A stretch of 64,000 bases of DNA, from positions 2,051,205 through 2,115,204 of the forward strand of contig CP054178.1 of NCBI GenBank assembly GCA_015709595.1, given 5' to 3'. Under the pieces are notes generated by a model. The model saw only the letters and a program-made list of their open reading frames with translations, was not told the origin of the DNA and searched no databases. This DNA comes from Phycisphaeraceae bacterium (GTDB lineage: Bacteria; Planctomycetota; Phycisphaerae; Phycisphaerales; SM1A02). This document shows, in pieces, positions 36,016-44,394 of this stretch; position 1 is the first letter of the stretch; each line of letters starts with the position of its first letter. The translations under genes and the position numbers were made by a program.

Positions 36016-38700
36016 CTACATCCGATACTCGTCTCCGTACTCATCCGGTACTCTGCGATCGTCGTCCGTGTCGAACGGCGCATCGTCGTTGCCGACCAGG
36101 GCTGGGGCGTCGCCTGATTCGTCGTTCTGGAAGATGGTGCCCTCGGCCTCCTGCTGGGCTTCAAGGCGTTTCATCTCCTCCCACTCCTCCAGCGTGATGA
36201 GCACATCCCGCGCCACTGAGCCGCGGTGCTCGCCCAGGATGCCCGCCAGACCCATCTGATCGACCAGGCGCGAGGCCCGCGAGTAGCCGATGGCCAGCCG
36301 CCGCTGCAGCAGCGAGACGGAGCCGCGGCCGGACTCGATCATCACCTTCACGGCTTCGTCGAAGAGCGGGTCGCGTTCGTTGGCGTCCAGTCCGCCCTCG
36401 CCCGCGTCGCCATCCCCACCCTGACCGGGTCGGATGGTGAGCAGCGCCCGCTCGAAGGTGGGAGCGGCGACCTCCTTGAGGAACTTGGCCACCTTGCGGA
36501 TCTCGTTGTCGGTCACGAGCGTGCCCTGAGCGCGTTTCACCTCGCTGGTGTGCGGGGCCAGGAACATCATGTCGCCCTGCCCCAGCAGCAGCTCCGCGCC
36601 CTTCTGGTCGAGCACGATGCGTGAGTCCATGCCCGAGGCCACCTTGAACGAGACGCGGCAGGGCATGTTGGACTTGATCAGACCCGTCACCACGTTGGCC
36701 TGAGGCCGCTGCGTCGCCAGCACCAGGTGAATGCCCACCGCGCGGGCCTTCTGCGCGATGCGCACGATCGAGTGCTCCACTTCCTTGTTGGTCATCATCA
36801 GGTCGGCCAGTTCGTCGATGATGAAGACCATGAAGGGCAGCTTCTTGGGAATCTTGGCCCGCTCCAGGTCGTTCTGCGGCTGGAAGCGCTCGTAGAGCTC
36901 CTCCTCGGTCAGCGCGTTGTAGCCGCCGATGTCGCGCACGCCCGCCTCGGAGAGCAGTTCGTACCGTTCCTCCATCTTGGTGACGGCCCATTCGAGGATG
37001 GCCGCCGCCTTGCTCATCTCCGTCACCACCGGGCACATCAGGTGGGGGATGTTCTGGAACTGGCTCAGTTCGACCATCTTGGGGTCCACCAGCACCAGTT
37101 TCAGTTCATCCGGGCGCTTGGTGTAGAGCCACGACATGATGATCGAGTTCATGCACACGCTCTTGCCCGAGCCGGTGGTGCCGGCGATGAGCATGTGGGG
37201 CATGCGGCAGAGGTCGGAGACCAGCGGCTCGCCCGAGGCGTCCTTGCCGAGGAACATGGGCAGGCCCATCTTGTCGGCGTGTCCGCCGGACATGAGCTCC
37301 TTCAGCCGGACCTTCTCCTTCTGCAGGTTGGGCACCTCGATGCCAATGGCCGTCTTGCCCGCGATGTTGGGCACGATGCGGATGTTCTGCGCCCGCAGCG
37401 ACCGGGCGAGGTCCGACGCCACCGCCGTCACCTTGGCCACCTTGGTGCCGGGAGACAGTTCAACGGCGTACAGCGTGACCACCGGGCCGGAGTCGATGCC
37501 GACCACCTCGCCGTCGATGCCATAGGTGCGCAGCGACTCCTCCAGCACCTGCGCCTGGTCACGGACGAACTTCTCCAGCCGCTCGGAGTAGTTGGTTTCG
37601 GGATCCTCCAGCAGGGAGAGCGGCGGGAACTGGTAACTCTCGAAGTTGGGTTCCTGCGGCTCGCGGGGGATGTCGGCGTCCTTGGCGATGGCGGTGTTCT
37701 TGCCCGCCATGCGCACGGGCAGTCTGGCGATCTTGGCCTTCAGTTCCTCGCGGGAGAGTTGCTTGCGTTCCGGCCGCGCCGGTTCGATCAGGCCGATCGG
37801 CTCTTCCGCGTCGTCGTCCGGCTCCGAGGGAGCCGTCGCCGCCGGCTTCTGCTCGATGAGCGCCTTGGGCGCCTCGGTGACGGGGCCCACGGGCTCGTCG
37901 ATCTCGTGCTCTTCGGGCACGAAGGATTCGACCCCCCCGACGCCCCCGGCATCCGGGTCGATGGCGACGGGATCGGTGGGTTTCTTCTTACCACGCCTGT
38001 TCCTTGTTTCGCTGGCGGTTTCCTCCGCCGAGCCGTCCGTTGAGGCGGCGCGGGCGTCCACCCCGCCGAAGCCGGGGATCGACAGCCGGGGCATCGATAC
38101 CTGCGGCAGCGGGATCGACCGCACCTTGCGCGTGAACTTGAGCGTCCGCCACACGGCGCGGGGCAGGGCGAGCACAACTTCATCCATGGCCACGATCGCG
38201 CCCACCAGGAACGTGGCGGCGACGAACAGAAACGTGCCCAGCACGTTGAATCGCCCCGCAAGCTCCCCCGTCACGTAGATGCCGAAGAACCCGCCCGAGA
38301 CCGACCCCAGCGGTCCAACCGTGGGCGCGATCAGGGCGTGCAGCGCGGCGAAGGCGATCGACATGAGCACCAGCCCGATCGCCCGCAGCACCGGCTGGGT
38401 GACGCGCCGGCCCGTGGCCGTCACGCCCAGGAAGCCCGCCAGCCCCAGCAGCAGCACCCACGCACCCAGTCCGAGCACGAGGTAGCCGTGGTAGGCAATC
38501 GACGCCCCCACCGGGCCGCACCAGTTGCGCACCGGATCATTCCACGGGGCGGCGGCGTGCGTGGGTGGATCCGCCGGGTGAAAACTCACCAGCGACCCCA
38601 GCAGGAACAGCCACGCCCCCAGGCCGATCACCCAGCCGATGCGGCGGGCGATGGAGGGGGCCGGCAGGATCTCCGACTCCGGTTTCTTGCGCGCACTCAT
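36016..38700 (-). CDS. ftsK: DNA translocase FtsK/SpoIIIE
   Basis: 894 residues. Pumps chromosomal DNA through the division septum. Four N-terminal membrane helices (about 25-190) are followed by a Pro/Glu-rich linker (200-330) and the RecA-like motor. Walker A is GTTGSGKSV, Walker B is FIIDELADLM, and RPQANVVTGLIKSN is diagnostic of the family. The C-terminal gamma winged helix (VMIESGRGSVSLLQRRLAIG, then RASRLVDQMGLAG) should read KOPS-type sequences. The tail is acidic with DDDR and DEYGDEYRM. The ATG at 38700 is used; no in-frame alternative fits the first helix better. Confidence 0.95.
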   Translation of the reverse strand: MSARKKPESEILPAPSIARRIGWVIGLGAWLFLLGSLVSFHPADPPTHAAAPWNDPVRNWCGPVGASIAYHGYLVLGLGAWVLLLGLAGFLGVTATGRRVTQPVLRAIGLVLMSIAFAALHALIAPTVGPLGSVSGGFFGIYVTGELAGRFNVLGTFLFVAATFLVGAIVAMDEVVLALPRAVWRTLKFTRKVRSIPLPQVSMPRLSIPGFGGVDARAASTDGSAEETASETRNRRGKKKPTDPVAIDPDAGGVGGVESFVPEEHEIDEPVGPVTEAPKALIEQKPAATAPSEPDDDAEEPIGLIEPARPERKQLSREELKAKIARLPVRMAGKNTAIAKDADIPREPQEPNFESYQFPPLSLLEDPETNYSERLEKFVRDQAQVLEESLRTYGIDGEVVGIDSGPVVTLYAVELSPGTKVAKVTAVASDLARSLRAQNIRIVPNIAGKTAIGIEVPNLQKEKVRLKELMSGGHADKMGLPMFLGKDASGEPLVSDLCRMPHMLIAGTTGSGKSVCMNSIIMSWLYTKRPDELKLVLVDPKMVELSQFQNIPHLMCPVVTEMSKAAAILEWAVTKMEERYELLSEAGVRDIGGYNALTEEELYERFQPQNDLERAKIPKKLPFMVFIIDELADLMMTNKEVEHSIVRIAQKARAVGIHLVLATQRPQANVVTGLIKSNMPCRVSFKVASGMDSRIVLDQKGAELLLGQGDMMFLAPHTSEVKRAQGTLVTDNEIRKVAKFLKEVAAPTFERALLTIRPGQGGDGDAGEGGLDANERDPLFDEAVKVMIESGRGSVSLLQRRLAIGYSRASRLVDQMGLAGILGEHRGSVARDVLITLEEWEEMKRLEAQQEAEGTIFQNDESGDAPALVGNDDAPFDTDDDRRVPDEYGDEYRM

Positions 38701-38973
38701 TGCGGATCAGGGCCTCACGTCGTCAAAGGTCTGATATCGGCGAGAGCCATGCGCGCCGGACAGAAAGGGGGCGGCATGGTGCGGCGCAGGAATTGCGCGG
38801 CGAAGCGATCAACCGACATGGCGCCGCATCTGATGACTGTCGAAGAGATGTCGGATGATCACAGGCGAGACGCCTGTGCCACTGAATGAGAGGCGGAACG
38901 CCAGTGCCGCCCCCAGGGGGTGGTCGTTGGGTGCTTGCGTTTCCGCCCCGCCGCCCCTACCGTCACCCCTTCC
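38701..38973. other. Non-coding spacer upstream of FabZ-like gene
   Basis: 273 bp between divergent ftsK and the dehydratase-like gene. GATCACAGGCGAGACGCCTG and GTGCCACTGAATGAGAGG lie at about 38857-38892, the former containing the dyad CAGGCG-aga-CGCCTG (38864-38878). No credible promoter hexamers or open frame stood out. Confidence 0.4.
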
Positions 38974-39408
38974 ATGAAGTTCGTCCTCATCGACCACATC
39001 GTGGAGCAGACGGCCGACCGGATCGTGGCGGTCAAACAGGTGTCGCTGGCCGAGGAATACCTGCAGGACCACTTCCCGTCGTTCCCGGTGCTGCCGGGCG
39101 TGTTGATGATCGAGGCCATGACGCAGGCGGCGCGGGCCATGCTCGCCCCGCGCGGCAACCCGCGACTGGTGCTGGGCGAGGTGAAGGCCCTGAAGTTCGG
39201 CAACATGGTGCGCCCCGGTGAGCAACTGGAGATCGAGGTGGGACTGGTCAAGGACGCGGGGGACGGTTCGTACGTGTGCAGGGGTACCGGGCGTGTCCGA
39301 CGTGCGGGTCAGGCCCAAACGGATGCCGCCGGAGACGCGACAGCCGTATCCGGTCGGTTTACCATGCGGCCCGTGAGCGAATGGGTAGCACGGAGGACTG
39401 AGGACTGA
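38974..39408 (+). CDS. FabZ/FabA-like hotdog dehydratase, first copy
   Basis: 144 residues of a single hotdog fold. The active-site segment DHFPSFPVLPGVLMIEAMTQ matches FabZ, including the catalytic His and the glutamate of the long helix. The family removes water from 3-hydroxyacyl-ACP. The C-terminus after residue 100 diverges. Its last residues (RRTED, then stop) are encoded by the repeat-like DNA that continues downstream, so the original end may have been replaced. An acyl carrier protein gene follows in the same direction. Confidence 0.85.
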   Translation: MKFVLIDHIVEQTADRIVAVKQVSLAEEYLQDHFPSFPVLPGVLMIEAMTQAARAMLAPRGNPRLVLGEVKALKFGNMVRPGEQLEIEVGLVKDAGDGSYVCRGTGRVRRAGQAQTDAAGDATAVSGRFTMRPVSEWVARRTED

Positions 39409-39520
39409 TGGGTTCTCGGTTCTTGGTTTCAATATGGCCCAATGCCCGGCGCCTGATGCCTTCGTCTGACCGCTGATCTCCTTTACTCTCTGTGTCCTCC
39501 GTGCCCTCTGTGGTGAACAA
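39391..39520. repeat. Dispersed repeat-like spacer (GGACTGAGGACTGA ... CTCTGTGTCCTCC)
   Basis: The DNA is built of short words: GGACTGAGGACTGA, GGTTCTCGGTTCTTGG, GGCGCCTGATGCCT, then CTCTCTGTGTCCTCCGTGCC and CTCTGTGGTGAAC. Parts recur at 18601-18700 and 35990-36003. It starts inside the end of the FabZ-like frame and supplies its stop codon, then fills the 142-bp spacer before the acyl carrier protein gene. Confidence 0.6.
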
Positions 39521-39550
39521 TCCCGCTCCAATCAACCGGAGATCGACTGC

Positions 39551-39946
39551 ATGACGCGTGATGAAATCTATGAGAAGGTCAAGGGCGTCCTCGAGGAGGC
39601 CCTGGGCGTGGATGAGGACGAGATCACGCCCCAGGCGTCGCTGACCAGCGACCTGGGCGCCGAGTCCATCGACGTGCTGGACATCCAGTTCCGGCTTGAG
39701 AAGACCTTCTCGACGCCCGCCAGGCCGTTCAAGGTGGCTCAGGGCGAGCTCTTTCCCGAGAACCTGATGGAGAACCCGGAGTGGGTGGCCGGCGGCAGGT
39801 TCACCGATGCGGGCATGAAGATGCTCCGCGAACGCATGCCCCACGTGGACTTCTCAAAGTTCGAGGGCGATCGAGAGGTGGCCAAGGTCGCTGAGCACAT
39901 CACCGTGGAATCGCTGGTGGACTTTGTCGCGCGAAAACTGGGGTGA
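39551..39946 (+). CDS. Acyl carrier protein with large insertion
   Basis: 131 residues against about 80 for typical ACP. The phosphopantetheine site is DLGAESIDVLDIQFRLE with Ser39. Helix I (TRDEIYEKVKGVLEEALG) and the final helix (TVESLVDFVARKL) are normal. Between helix II and the last helix an extra stretch of about 55 residues (56-112) carries FPENLMENPEWV and AGMKMLRERMPHVDF. It lies between two FabZ-like genes, with only 6 bp before the second, so it probably carries their substrate. The insertion may bind a partner enzyme or shield a long acyl chain; that is inference. Confidence 0.85.
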   Translation: MTRDEIYEKVKGVLEEALGVDEDEITPQASLTSDLGAESIDVLDIQFRLEKTFSTPARPFKVAQGELFPENLMENPEWVAGGRFTDAGMKMLRERMPHVDFSKFEGDREVAKVAEHITVESLVDFVARKLG

Positions 39947-39952
39947 CGCCCC

Positions 39953-40471
39953 ATGCGCTGGATGTGGATCGACCAGATCGTCGCCTACGAAGCCGACCGG
40001 CGCCTGGTCGCGGTGAAGTGCGTCTCGCTGGCGGAGGAGCATCTGCACGACCACTTCGACGCGGCGGGCGGCCTTCCCGCCATGCCCATCATGCCCGCGT
40101 CGCTGATGATCGAGGGCATGGCCCAGACGGCGGGCATCCTGGTCGGCTCCGTCAACCGCTTCCGCGAGAAAGTCATCCTCGCCAAGGTGGTGCGGGCGGA
40201 GCTGGACGCCGACGTGACGCCCGGAATGAACATTCAGTACGACGCGACCATCGAGCGAATGGACACGCTGGGCGCCTCGACCACGGGCATCGTGCGCGTC
40301 ACCACGCCGGTGTCCGGCGCTTGGGCCGAGATCGGGCGCGTGGACCTGATGTTCAGCCACATCGACCGCAACCTGGCGGGGATCGAGTTCCCAGAGGAGA
40401 ACTTCGTGTTCAGCGACAACTTCCGCACCATCTTGCGCACCGCAGGGCTTGAAACGCTGGCTGATGGCTGA
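39953..40471 (+). CDS. FabZ/FabA-like hotdog dehydratase, second copy
   Basis: 172 residues, hotdog fold. The N-terminus RWMWIDQIVAYEADRRLVAV parallels the first copy's KFVLIDHIVEQTADRIVAVK. The active-site stretch is DHFDAAGGLPAMPIMPASLM followed by IEGMAQTAG, so the catalytic His is kept but an insertion of five residues interrupts the usual H-F-P-x-x-P-x-x-P-G. The Gly after Pro is replaced by Ala. It may be a non-catalytic or altered-specificity partner of copy one. A strong hairpin follows 34 bp after the stop. Confidence 0.82.
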   Translation: MRWMWIDQIVAYEADRRLVAVKCVSLAEEHLHDHFDAAGGLPAMPIMPASLMIEGMAQTAGILVGSVNRFREKVILAKVVRAELDADVTPGMNIQYDATIERMDTLGASTTGIVRVTTPVSGAWAEIGRVDLMFSHIDRNLAGIEFPEENFVFSDNFRTILRTAGLETLADG

Positions 40472-40859
40472 AGGGTCTTGCCGGAGAGTCAACCACAGGA
40501 CAAAGACGGCGGCCGTCGCTCACGCGAGGGCCGCCGTCGGGACCGGAACACCCCCGGAGTGGCCCGGAGTTCCCCCGGAACTCCCCGGCATCTCCGGCCG
40601 TCCGGCGTCGCAGAAAATGCCCCGATCGAGGAGGCGATCCGACCGGGGCCGATCCAGGGCTCATGCCCACCCGATCACCTCCATCATCCAATCCCCGATC
40701 CCCATCTCCAAACGCTGCGCATGGTTTGCGCCGCAACGGCGCCGGCCGCATGGGTTCGGCAAGTTGCGCGGACTGGAAGGGCTTGGGCGGCGCCTTGAGC
40801 GGGTGGGTGCGACTGGTCACGGACGCCCAATTCACCGCCGCCTCACGTACAATCCGCCC
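40472..40859. other. Spacer between FabZ-like gene and coaD
   Basis: 388 bp. It begins with a strong hairpin, described separately. After this, 40548-40611 has overlapping CCGGAGT, CCCCCGGAACTCCCCGG and CATCTCCGGCCGTCCGG words that can form alternative hairpins. No open frame with a convincing start or family match lies in the spacer, and no clear promoter for coaD was seen. Confidence 0.4.
40505..40538 (+). terminator. Strong hairpin terminator candidate after FabZ-ACP cassette
   Basis: A 10-bp perfect stem (GACGGCGGCC / GGCCGCCGTC) encloses a second small stem (TCGC / GCGA, 40516-40527). It lies 34 bp after the last stop. No T-run follows, so it would be an unusual intrinsic terminator or a protein-assisted one. 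Confidence 0.55.
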
Positions 40860-41429
40860 ATGCCCACCAGCACGCCCCACGTGGCGGTGTATCCCGGTTC
40901 GTTCGACCCCATCACGCTGGGGCATCTGGATGTGGTCCGGCGCGCCCGCCGCATGTTCGACGGGCTGGTCGTCGCCATCGGCCACAACCCCGACAAGCCC
41001 GCCCTCTTTTCCTACGAGGAGCGACTGGACATCGCCACCCGCCTGATCCGGGAGATGCTGGAAGTCGAGCCGCAGGGCTGCCCCGTGCGCGTGGAGCACT
41101 ACACGGGGCTGACCGTGGACTTCGCCCGGCGCACCGGGGCGGTGGCGATCCTGCGGGGCATCCGCAACGTGAGCGACGTGGCCTACGAGTGCCAGATCGC
41201 CATCACCAACCGCCACGTGGCGGATGTGGAGACGGTGTTCATCGTCACCGGCGAGGCGTACGCCTACACCAGTTCGTCGCTCATCAAGCAGATCGCGGCC
41301 TTCGGCGGCCCGCTGGAGCGTCTGCGGTCGATCGTCCCGCCGCTGGTCATCGAGCGACTGCGCGAGAAACTCAACGACCCCAAGCACCCGATCCGGCGGA
41401 TGGCGCAGGATCAGATGACGGATTCGTGA
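40860..41429 (+). CDS. coaD: Phosphopantetheine adenylyltransferase CoaD
   Basis: 189 residues. Forms dephospho-CoA from 4'-phosphopantetheine and ATP. The nucleotidyltransferase signature is YPGSFDPITLGHLDVVRRA, and the second motif is AYAYTSSSLIKQIAAFGG, where most enzymes have S-S-S-x-V-K-E. ILRGIRNVSDVAYE is also typical. It is about 25 residues longer than usual, at the C-terminus. The ATG at 40860 is well placed before the signature. The next gene starts 68 bp after the stop. Confidence 0.95.
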   Translation: MPTSTPHVAVYPGSFDPITLGHLDVVRRARRMFDGLVVAIGHNPDKPALFSYEERLDIATRLIREMLEVEPQGCPVRVEHYTGLTVDFARRTGAVAILRGIRNVSDVAYECQIAITNRHVADVETVFIVTGEAYAYTSSSLIKQIAAFGGPLERLRSIVPPLVIERLREKLNDPKHPIRRMAQDQMTDS

Positions 41430-41497
41430 TTCCGCGCCGGCAAGGTCGTCGTGAGCGATCCCAGTTGACGCAGGGGCGACCCCTACCATCCACCCCC

Positions 41498-42184
41498 ATG
41501 GACGCCACCTACCGCATCATCTCGATCGGGGCCTTCGCCGCCCATCCGCTGTGGAACGAGCAGGGCGCACAGCGCACCGCGCACGCCACCACCACGCTCA
41601 TCGAGGCGGGCAAGGCGAGGATTCTCGTCGATCCCTCACTCCCGACCCAGGTGCTGGCGGCGCGTCTCAGCGAGCGGGCCAATCTCACCCCCGGCGACAT
41701 CACGCACGTGTTTCTGACTTCGTTCGAGCCGATGCGCCGCCGCGGGCTGGCGGCGTTCGAGCAGGCGGCATGGCTCGTGAGCGAGCGTGAGCGCGAGGCG
41801 ATCGGCGTGGCGATGATCGAGCGTCTTTCCGTCGCCGAGGAGGCGGGCGATGCGCCCGTGCGCGACCTGCTGCGCTCGGAGATCGCGATTCTGCAGCGCT
41901 GTCAGCCCGCGCCGGACTCGATTGCTCCCGGTGTGGACCTGTTTCCCCTTCCGGGGGTTACGCCCGGCACGTGCGGCCTGCTGCTGCCGACCTCCCGCGC
42001 TACGGTCCTCATTTGCGGCGACGCGGTGGCCTCCGTCGAGCACCTCGAGCAGGGAAAGGTGCTGCCCACCTGCGCCGACCGCGAGCAGGCGCATGAGTCC
42101 TTCCGCGAGGCGATTGAGATCGCCGATGTGCTCGTACTGGGGCGCGACAACTATGTTGTCAACCCGTTGCGCCGGGGGGTGTGA
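41498..42184 (+). CDS. Metallo-beta-lactamase-fold protein with degenerate metal motif
   Basis: 228 residues. The fold is visible from ARILVDPSLPTQVLAARL (strand and loop) to the second half with LFPLPGVTPGTCGLLLPT and TVLICGDAV, which match the G-H-T-P-G and D sites of metallo-beta-lactamase-fold hydrolases. The key motif normally reading T-H-x-H-x-D-H is THVFLTSFEPMRRRG, so the three histidines and the aspartate are lost. The later Gly-Asp (CGDAV) remains. The protein is probably not a standard zinc hydrolase and may be a binding protein. No signal peptide is seen. Confidence 0.78.
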   Translation: MDATYRIISIGAFAAHPLWNEQGAQRTAHATTTLIEAGKARILVDPSLPTQVLAARLSERANLTPGDITHVFLTSFEPMRRRGLAAFEQAAWLVSEREREAIGVAMIERLSVAEEAGDAPVRDLLRSEIAILQRCQPAPDSIAPGVDLFPLPGVTPGTCGLLLPTSRATVLICGDAVASVEHLEQGKVLPTCADREQAHESFREAIEIADVLVLGRDNYVVNPLRRGV

Positions 42185-42261
42185 CCCAGAGCCCACCGCC
42201 TGAGGGACGCTCCGGCGAGCAACGTCCGTGTGGAAGACGTACTCCCCCGATGTGACAGTGA

Positions 42262-42285
42262 GCCGCGACCGTGAGGGAGCGGTCG
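42262..42285 (+). repeat. Dispersed repeat, copy A (GCGACCGTGAGGGAGCGG)
   Basis: GCCGCGACCGTGAGGGAGCG followed by GTCG. Related copies lie at 47700-47720, 50906-50929 and, on the other strand, 51241-51260. This copy is intergenic, 63 bp before the ATG of the next gene. Confidence 0.75.
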
Positions 42286-42347
42286 GTCGAACATCAGCGC
42301 GCCAAGCCGCTTCGATCCTGTTCACGCTCCGTGCCGTATCATCGGTC

Positions 42348-44258
42348 ATGGGCGTCTCTCAGATGTGCTGCGCGGTTTTCGCCCTGCTTGCCGTGGCGCC
42401 CGCCGCAGCAACTCAGGTCGCGCCGCCTGACTGGGTGGAGCGTCTGTCGGCACGACTACGGCAGACTGACGCTCGGCAGACGATCGTCGATCAGGTCGTG
42501 CTCGTCACCGACGAGCGCGAGTTCATCAGCGAGATCGCCCGTTGGACGCCCGAGCGCCGCTGGCCGGTGCTCTTTCAGGATGACGTGTACGCGCCCATGT
42601 TCATCCGGCGATTCCAGCCGCGAACCGTGCTGCTCAGCGAGTCGCGCTCCGAGCCGGACGTGCCGCCCGAGGAGTTGAAACGGCTGCTGGAAGAGGCGCT
42701 CCTGAAGTCATGGGGAGGCGATCCGAGGCGGGACACGCTGGCCCGATGCTTCGCCGAGCGCGGGCACGCACCGGCGGGAGCGGCCTTGGCCTCGCCCCGC
42801 GATCCCGCATGGCCCGCGGCGCTGGCGCTCGCGGCGGGTCGGGGCCAGCCGATCCTGTGGCTGGAGGACGACCTGGGTCGCATCAATCAGTCGATGGACC
42901 GGCTGACCGCCGAGCGGCTGTTCGCCCGCCAGGTTGAGTTGCTGCGCCAGGCCGGCTGGTCCTTCGACGCGCTGGGGGATGACATCGAAGCGATCACCAT
43001 CTGCCGCTCGATGTCGCCGCGCGTCGAGGTGGGAGTCGATGGCGCGGGCGATCAGGATCACCGCGCCATCACCGACCTGATGGGTCGCCTGCCGGACGGC
43101 TCGCGGTTCGCCTTTGCGGGATGGATCTTCGGTGACGAAGCGCGCTCCGCGTATGCGGCGATGTGCTCGCTCTTCCTGCCGCGCGAGCGCGCGGTGCTGG
43201 CCAACACCTACCCCGTCGATCAGGGGGCGTGGGGCGCGTATGACACCGCGCCGGCGGGAGCGGCGCTTCAGCAGGCGGGATGGCGGATCACGGCACATGG
43301 CGGACGCGACATGACGGCCCAGGCGTGGATCGCGCGCCTGCCCGGCGGGATGAGCGGCGACGTGCTGCTGATGAACACCAAGGGCAACTCGACCTTCTTC
43401 GAGATGGTCGGCGGCGATCGATGCCACAGCGTCGATGCGCCCGTGCTCAACGAGCCGATGGCCGTCCACTTCATTCACAGCTGGTCGGCGATGCAGCCCG
43501 GCGGCGGCGCGACGGTCGGGGGGCGCTTCCTCGAACATGGCGCCTACGCCTACGTGGGTTCGGTGCAGGAGCCGGGACTGGGCGGGTTCGTGCGGCCGCG
43601 CGAGGTGGCGGATCGACTGATCGCGGGCGTGCCGTTCCTCATCGCGGCGCGTCACTGGGGGGCAACGGTGTGGCGCATCAATACGCATGGCGATCCGTTG
43701 ATGACCTGCGGGCCGCGATCCACCGCGCGAGCCGATGGGACCCCGCGGGATGGGTTGATCGACCTGCGCGAGCGCTTGAAGGACGTGCTGCGCGAGGCGG
43801 AATCCAGTCGCAGCGCGGCGAAGTTCGCCGAGGCGGTGCGGCTCGCCCACCTGCTCGGCGAGGATCAGATCGCGTTTCGCACCTGGCAGCACGCCCGCGA
43901 GCGTCGGCTGGAAGGCGACGCCTCGCGCTGGGTGCTGCCCGCGCTGTTTCGACTTCGCCGAAGTGCGGACTTCCTCGACGCGTGGGATATGACGCTGCAG
44001 CCCACCGACCTCGATCGCGACATGCTCTGGCACCTGCTCACGCCTCGCCTCGGCGGCAACGTGGATGAGCGGCTCCTGACCACGCTTCGGAACAACATCC
44101 GCGGTCCGATGACCCATGCCGACCTGGCCCGGCTGGCGCCCGTTCTGCGGGCCGCGTTCGGGGCGGCGTATGTCAACACCCTCATTGACCGTGAACTGGC
44201 GAACACGAACAACCCCATGAACCGTCGGGAGCTGGAGCGGCTGAAGCGGGGGAGATGA
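42348..44258 (+). CDS. Secreted protein of unknown function
   Basis: 636 residues. MGVSQMCCAVFALLAVAPAA is a Sec signal, and the mature protein has no other membrane segment. The middle (about 90-500) reads as an alpha/beta protein with AFAGWIFGDEAR, MSGDVLLMNTKGN and AVHFIHSWSAMQPGGGATVGG segments. The last 120 residues are helical. I do not recognise a family. The ATG at 42348 is used because it begins the signal peptide, while the longer frame begins inside the repeat. It is probably exported to the periplasm or cell surface. Confidence 0.75.
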   Translation: MGVSQMCCAVFALLAVAPAAATQVAPPDWVERLSARLRQTDARQTIVDQVVLVTDEREFISEIARWTPERRWPVLFQDDVYAPMFIRRFQPRTVLLSESRSEPDVPPEELKRLLEEALLKSWGGDPRRDTLARCFAERGHAPAGAALASPRDPAWPAALALAAGRGQPILWLEDDLGRINQSMDRLTAERLFARQVELLRQAGWSFDALGDDIEAITICRSMSPRVEVGVDGAGDQDHRAITDLMGRLPDGSRFAFAGWIFGDEARSAYAAMCSLFLPRERAVLANTYPVDQGAWGAYDTAPAGAALQQAGWRITAHGGRDMTAQAWIARLPGGMSGDVLLMNTKGNSTFFEMVGGDRCHSVDAPVLNEPMAVHFIHSWSAMQPGGGATVGGRFLEHGAYAYVGSVQEPGLGGFVRPREVADRLIAGVPFLIAARHWGATVWRINTHGDPLMTCGPRSTARADGTPRDGLIDLRERLKDVLREAESSRSAAKFAEAVRLAHLLGEDQIAFRTWQHARERRLEGDASRWVLPALFRLRRSADFLDAWDMTLQPTDLDRDMLWHLLTPRLGGNVDERLLTTLRNNIRGPMTHADLARLAPVLRAAFGAAYVNTLIDRELANTNNPMNRRELERLKRGR

Positions 44259-44287
44259 GTGATCCGGCGAGCGGGGCGATCATCCGC

Positions 44288-44308
44288 CGTCACCCGTCAC
44301 CCGTCACC
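44288..44308. repeat. Three tandem CGTCACC units
   Basis: The 7-bp unit CGTCACC occurs three times without interruption between two genes. It is too short for a CRISPR or a minisatellite and looks like slippage. Confidence 0.6.
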
Positions 44309-44394
44309 CGGCGGTCCTTCCGTTCGTTCTTCGCCTGCCGCCGATCGTTTGGGCGTCTGTACAATCAGTCGATGTGCGAATGCGAGTGCACTCC

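Noticed and set aside
44288-44308. CRISPR-like or minisatellite array
   Set aside because: Only three 7-bp units with no spacers; simple slippage is enough.
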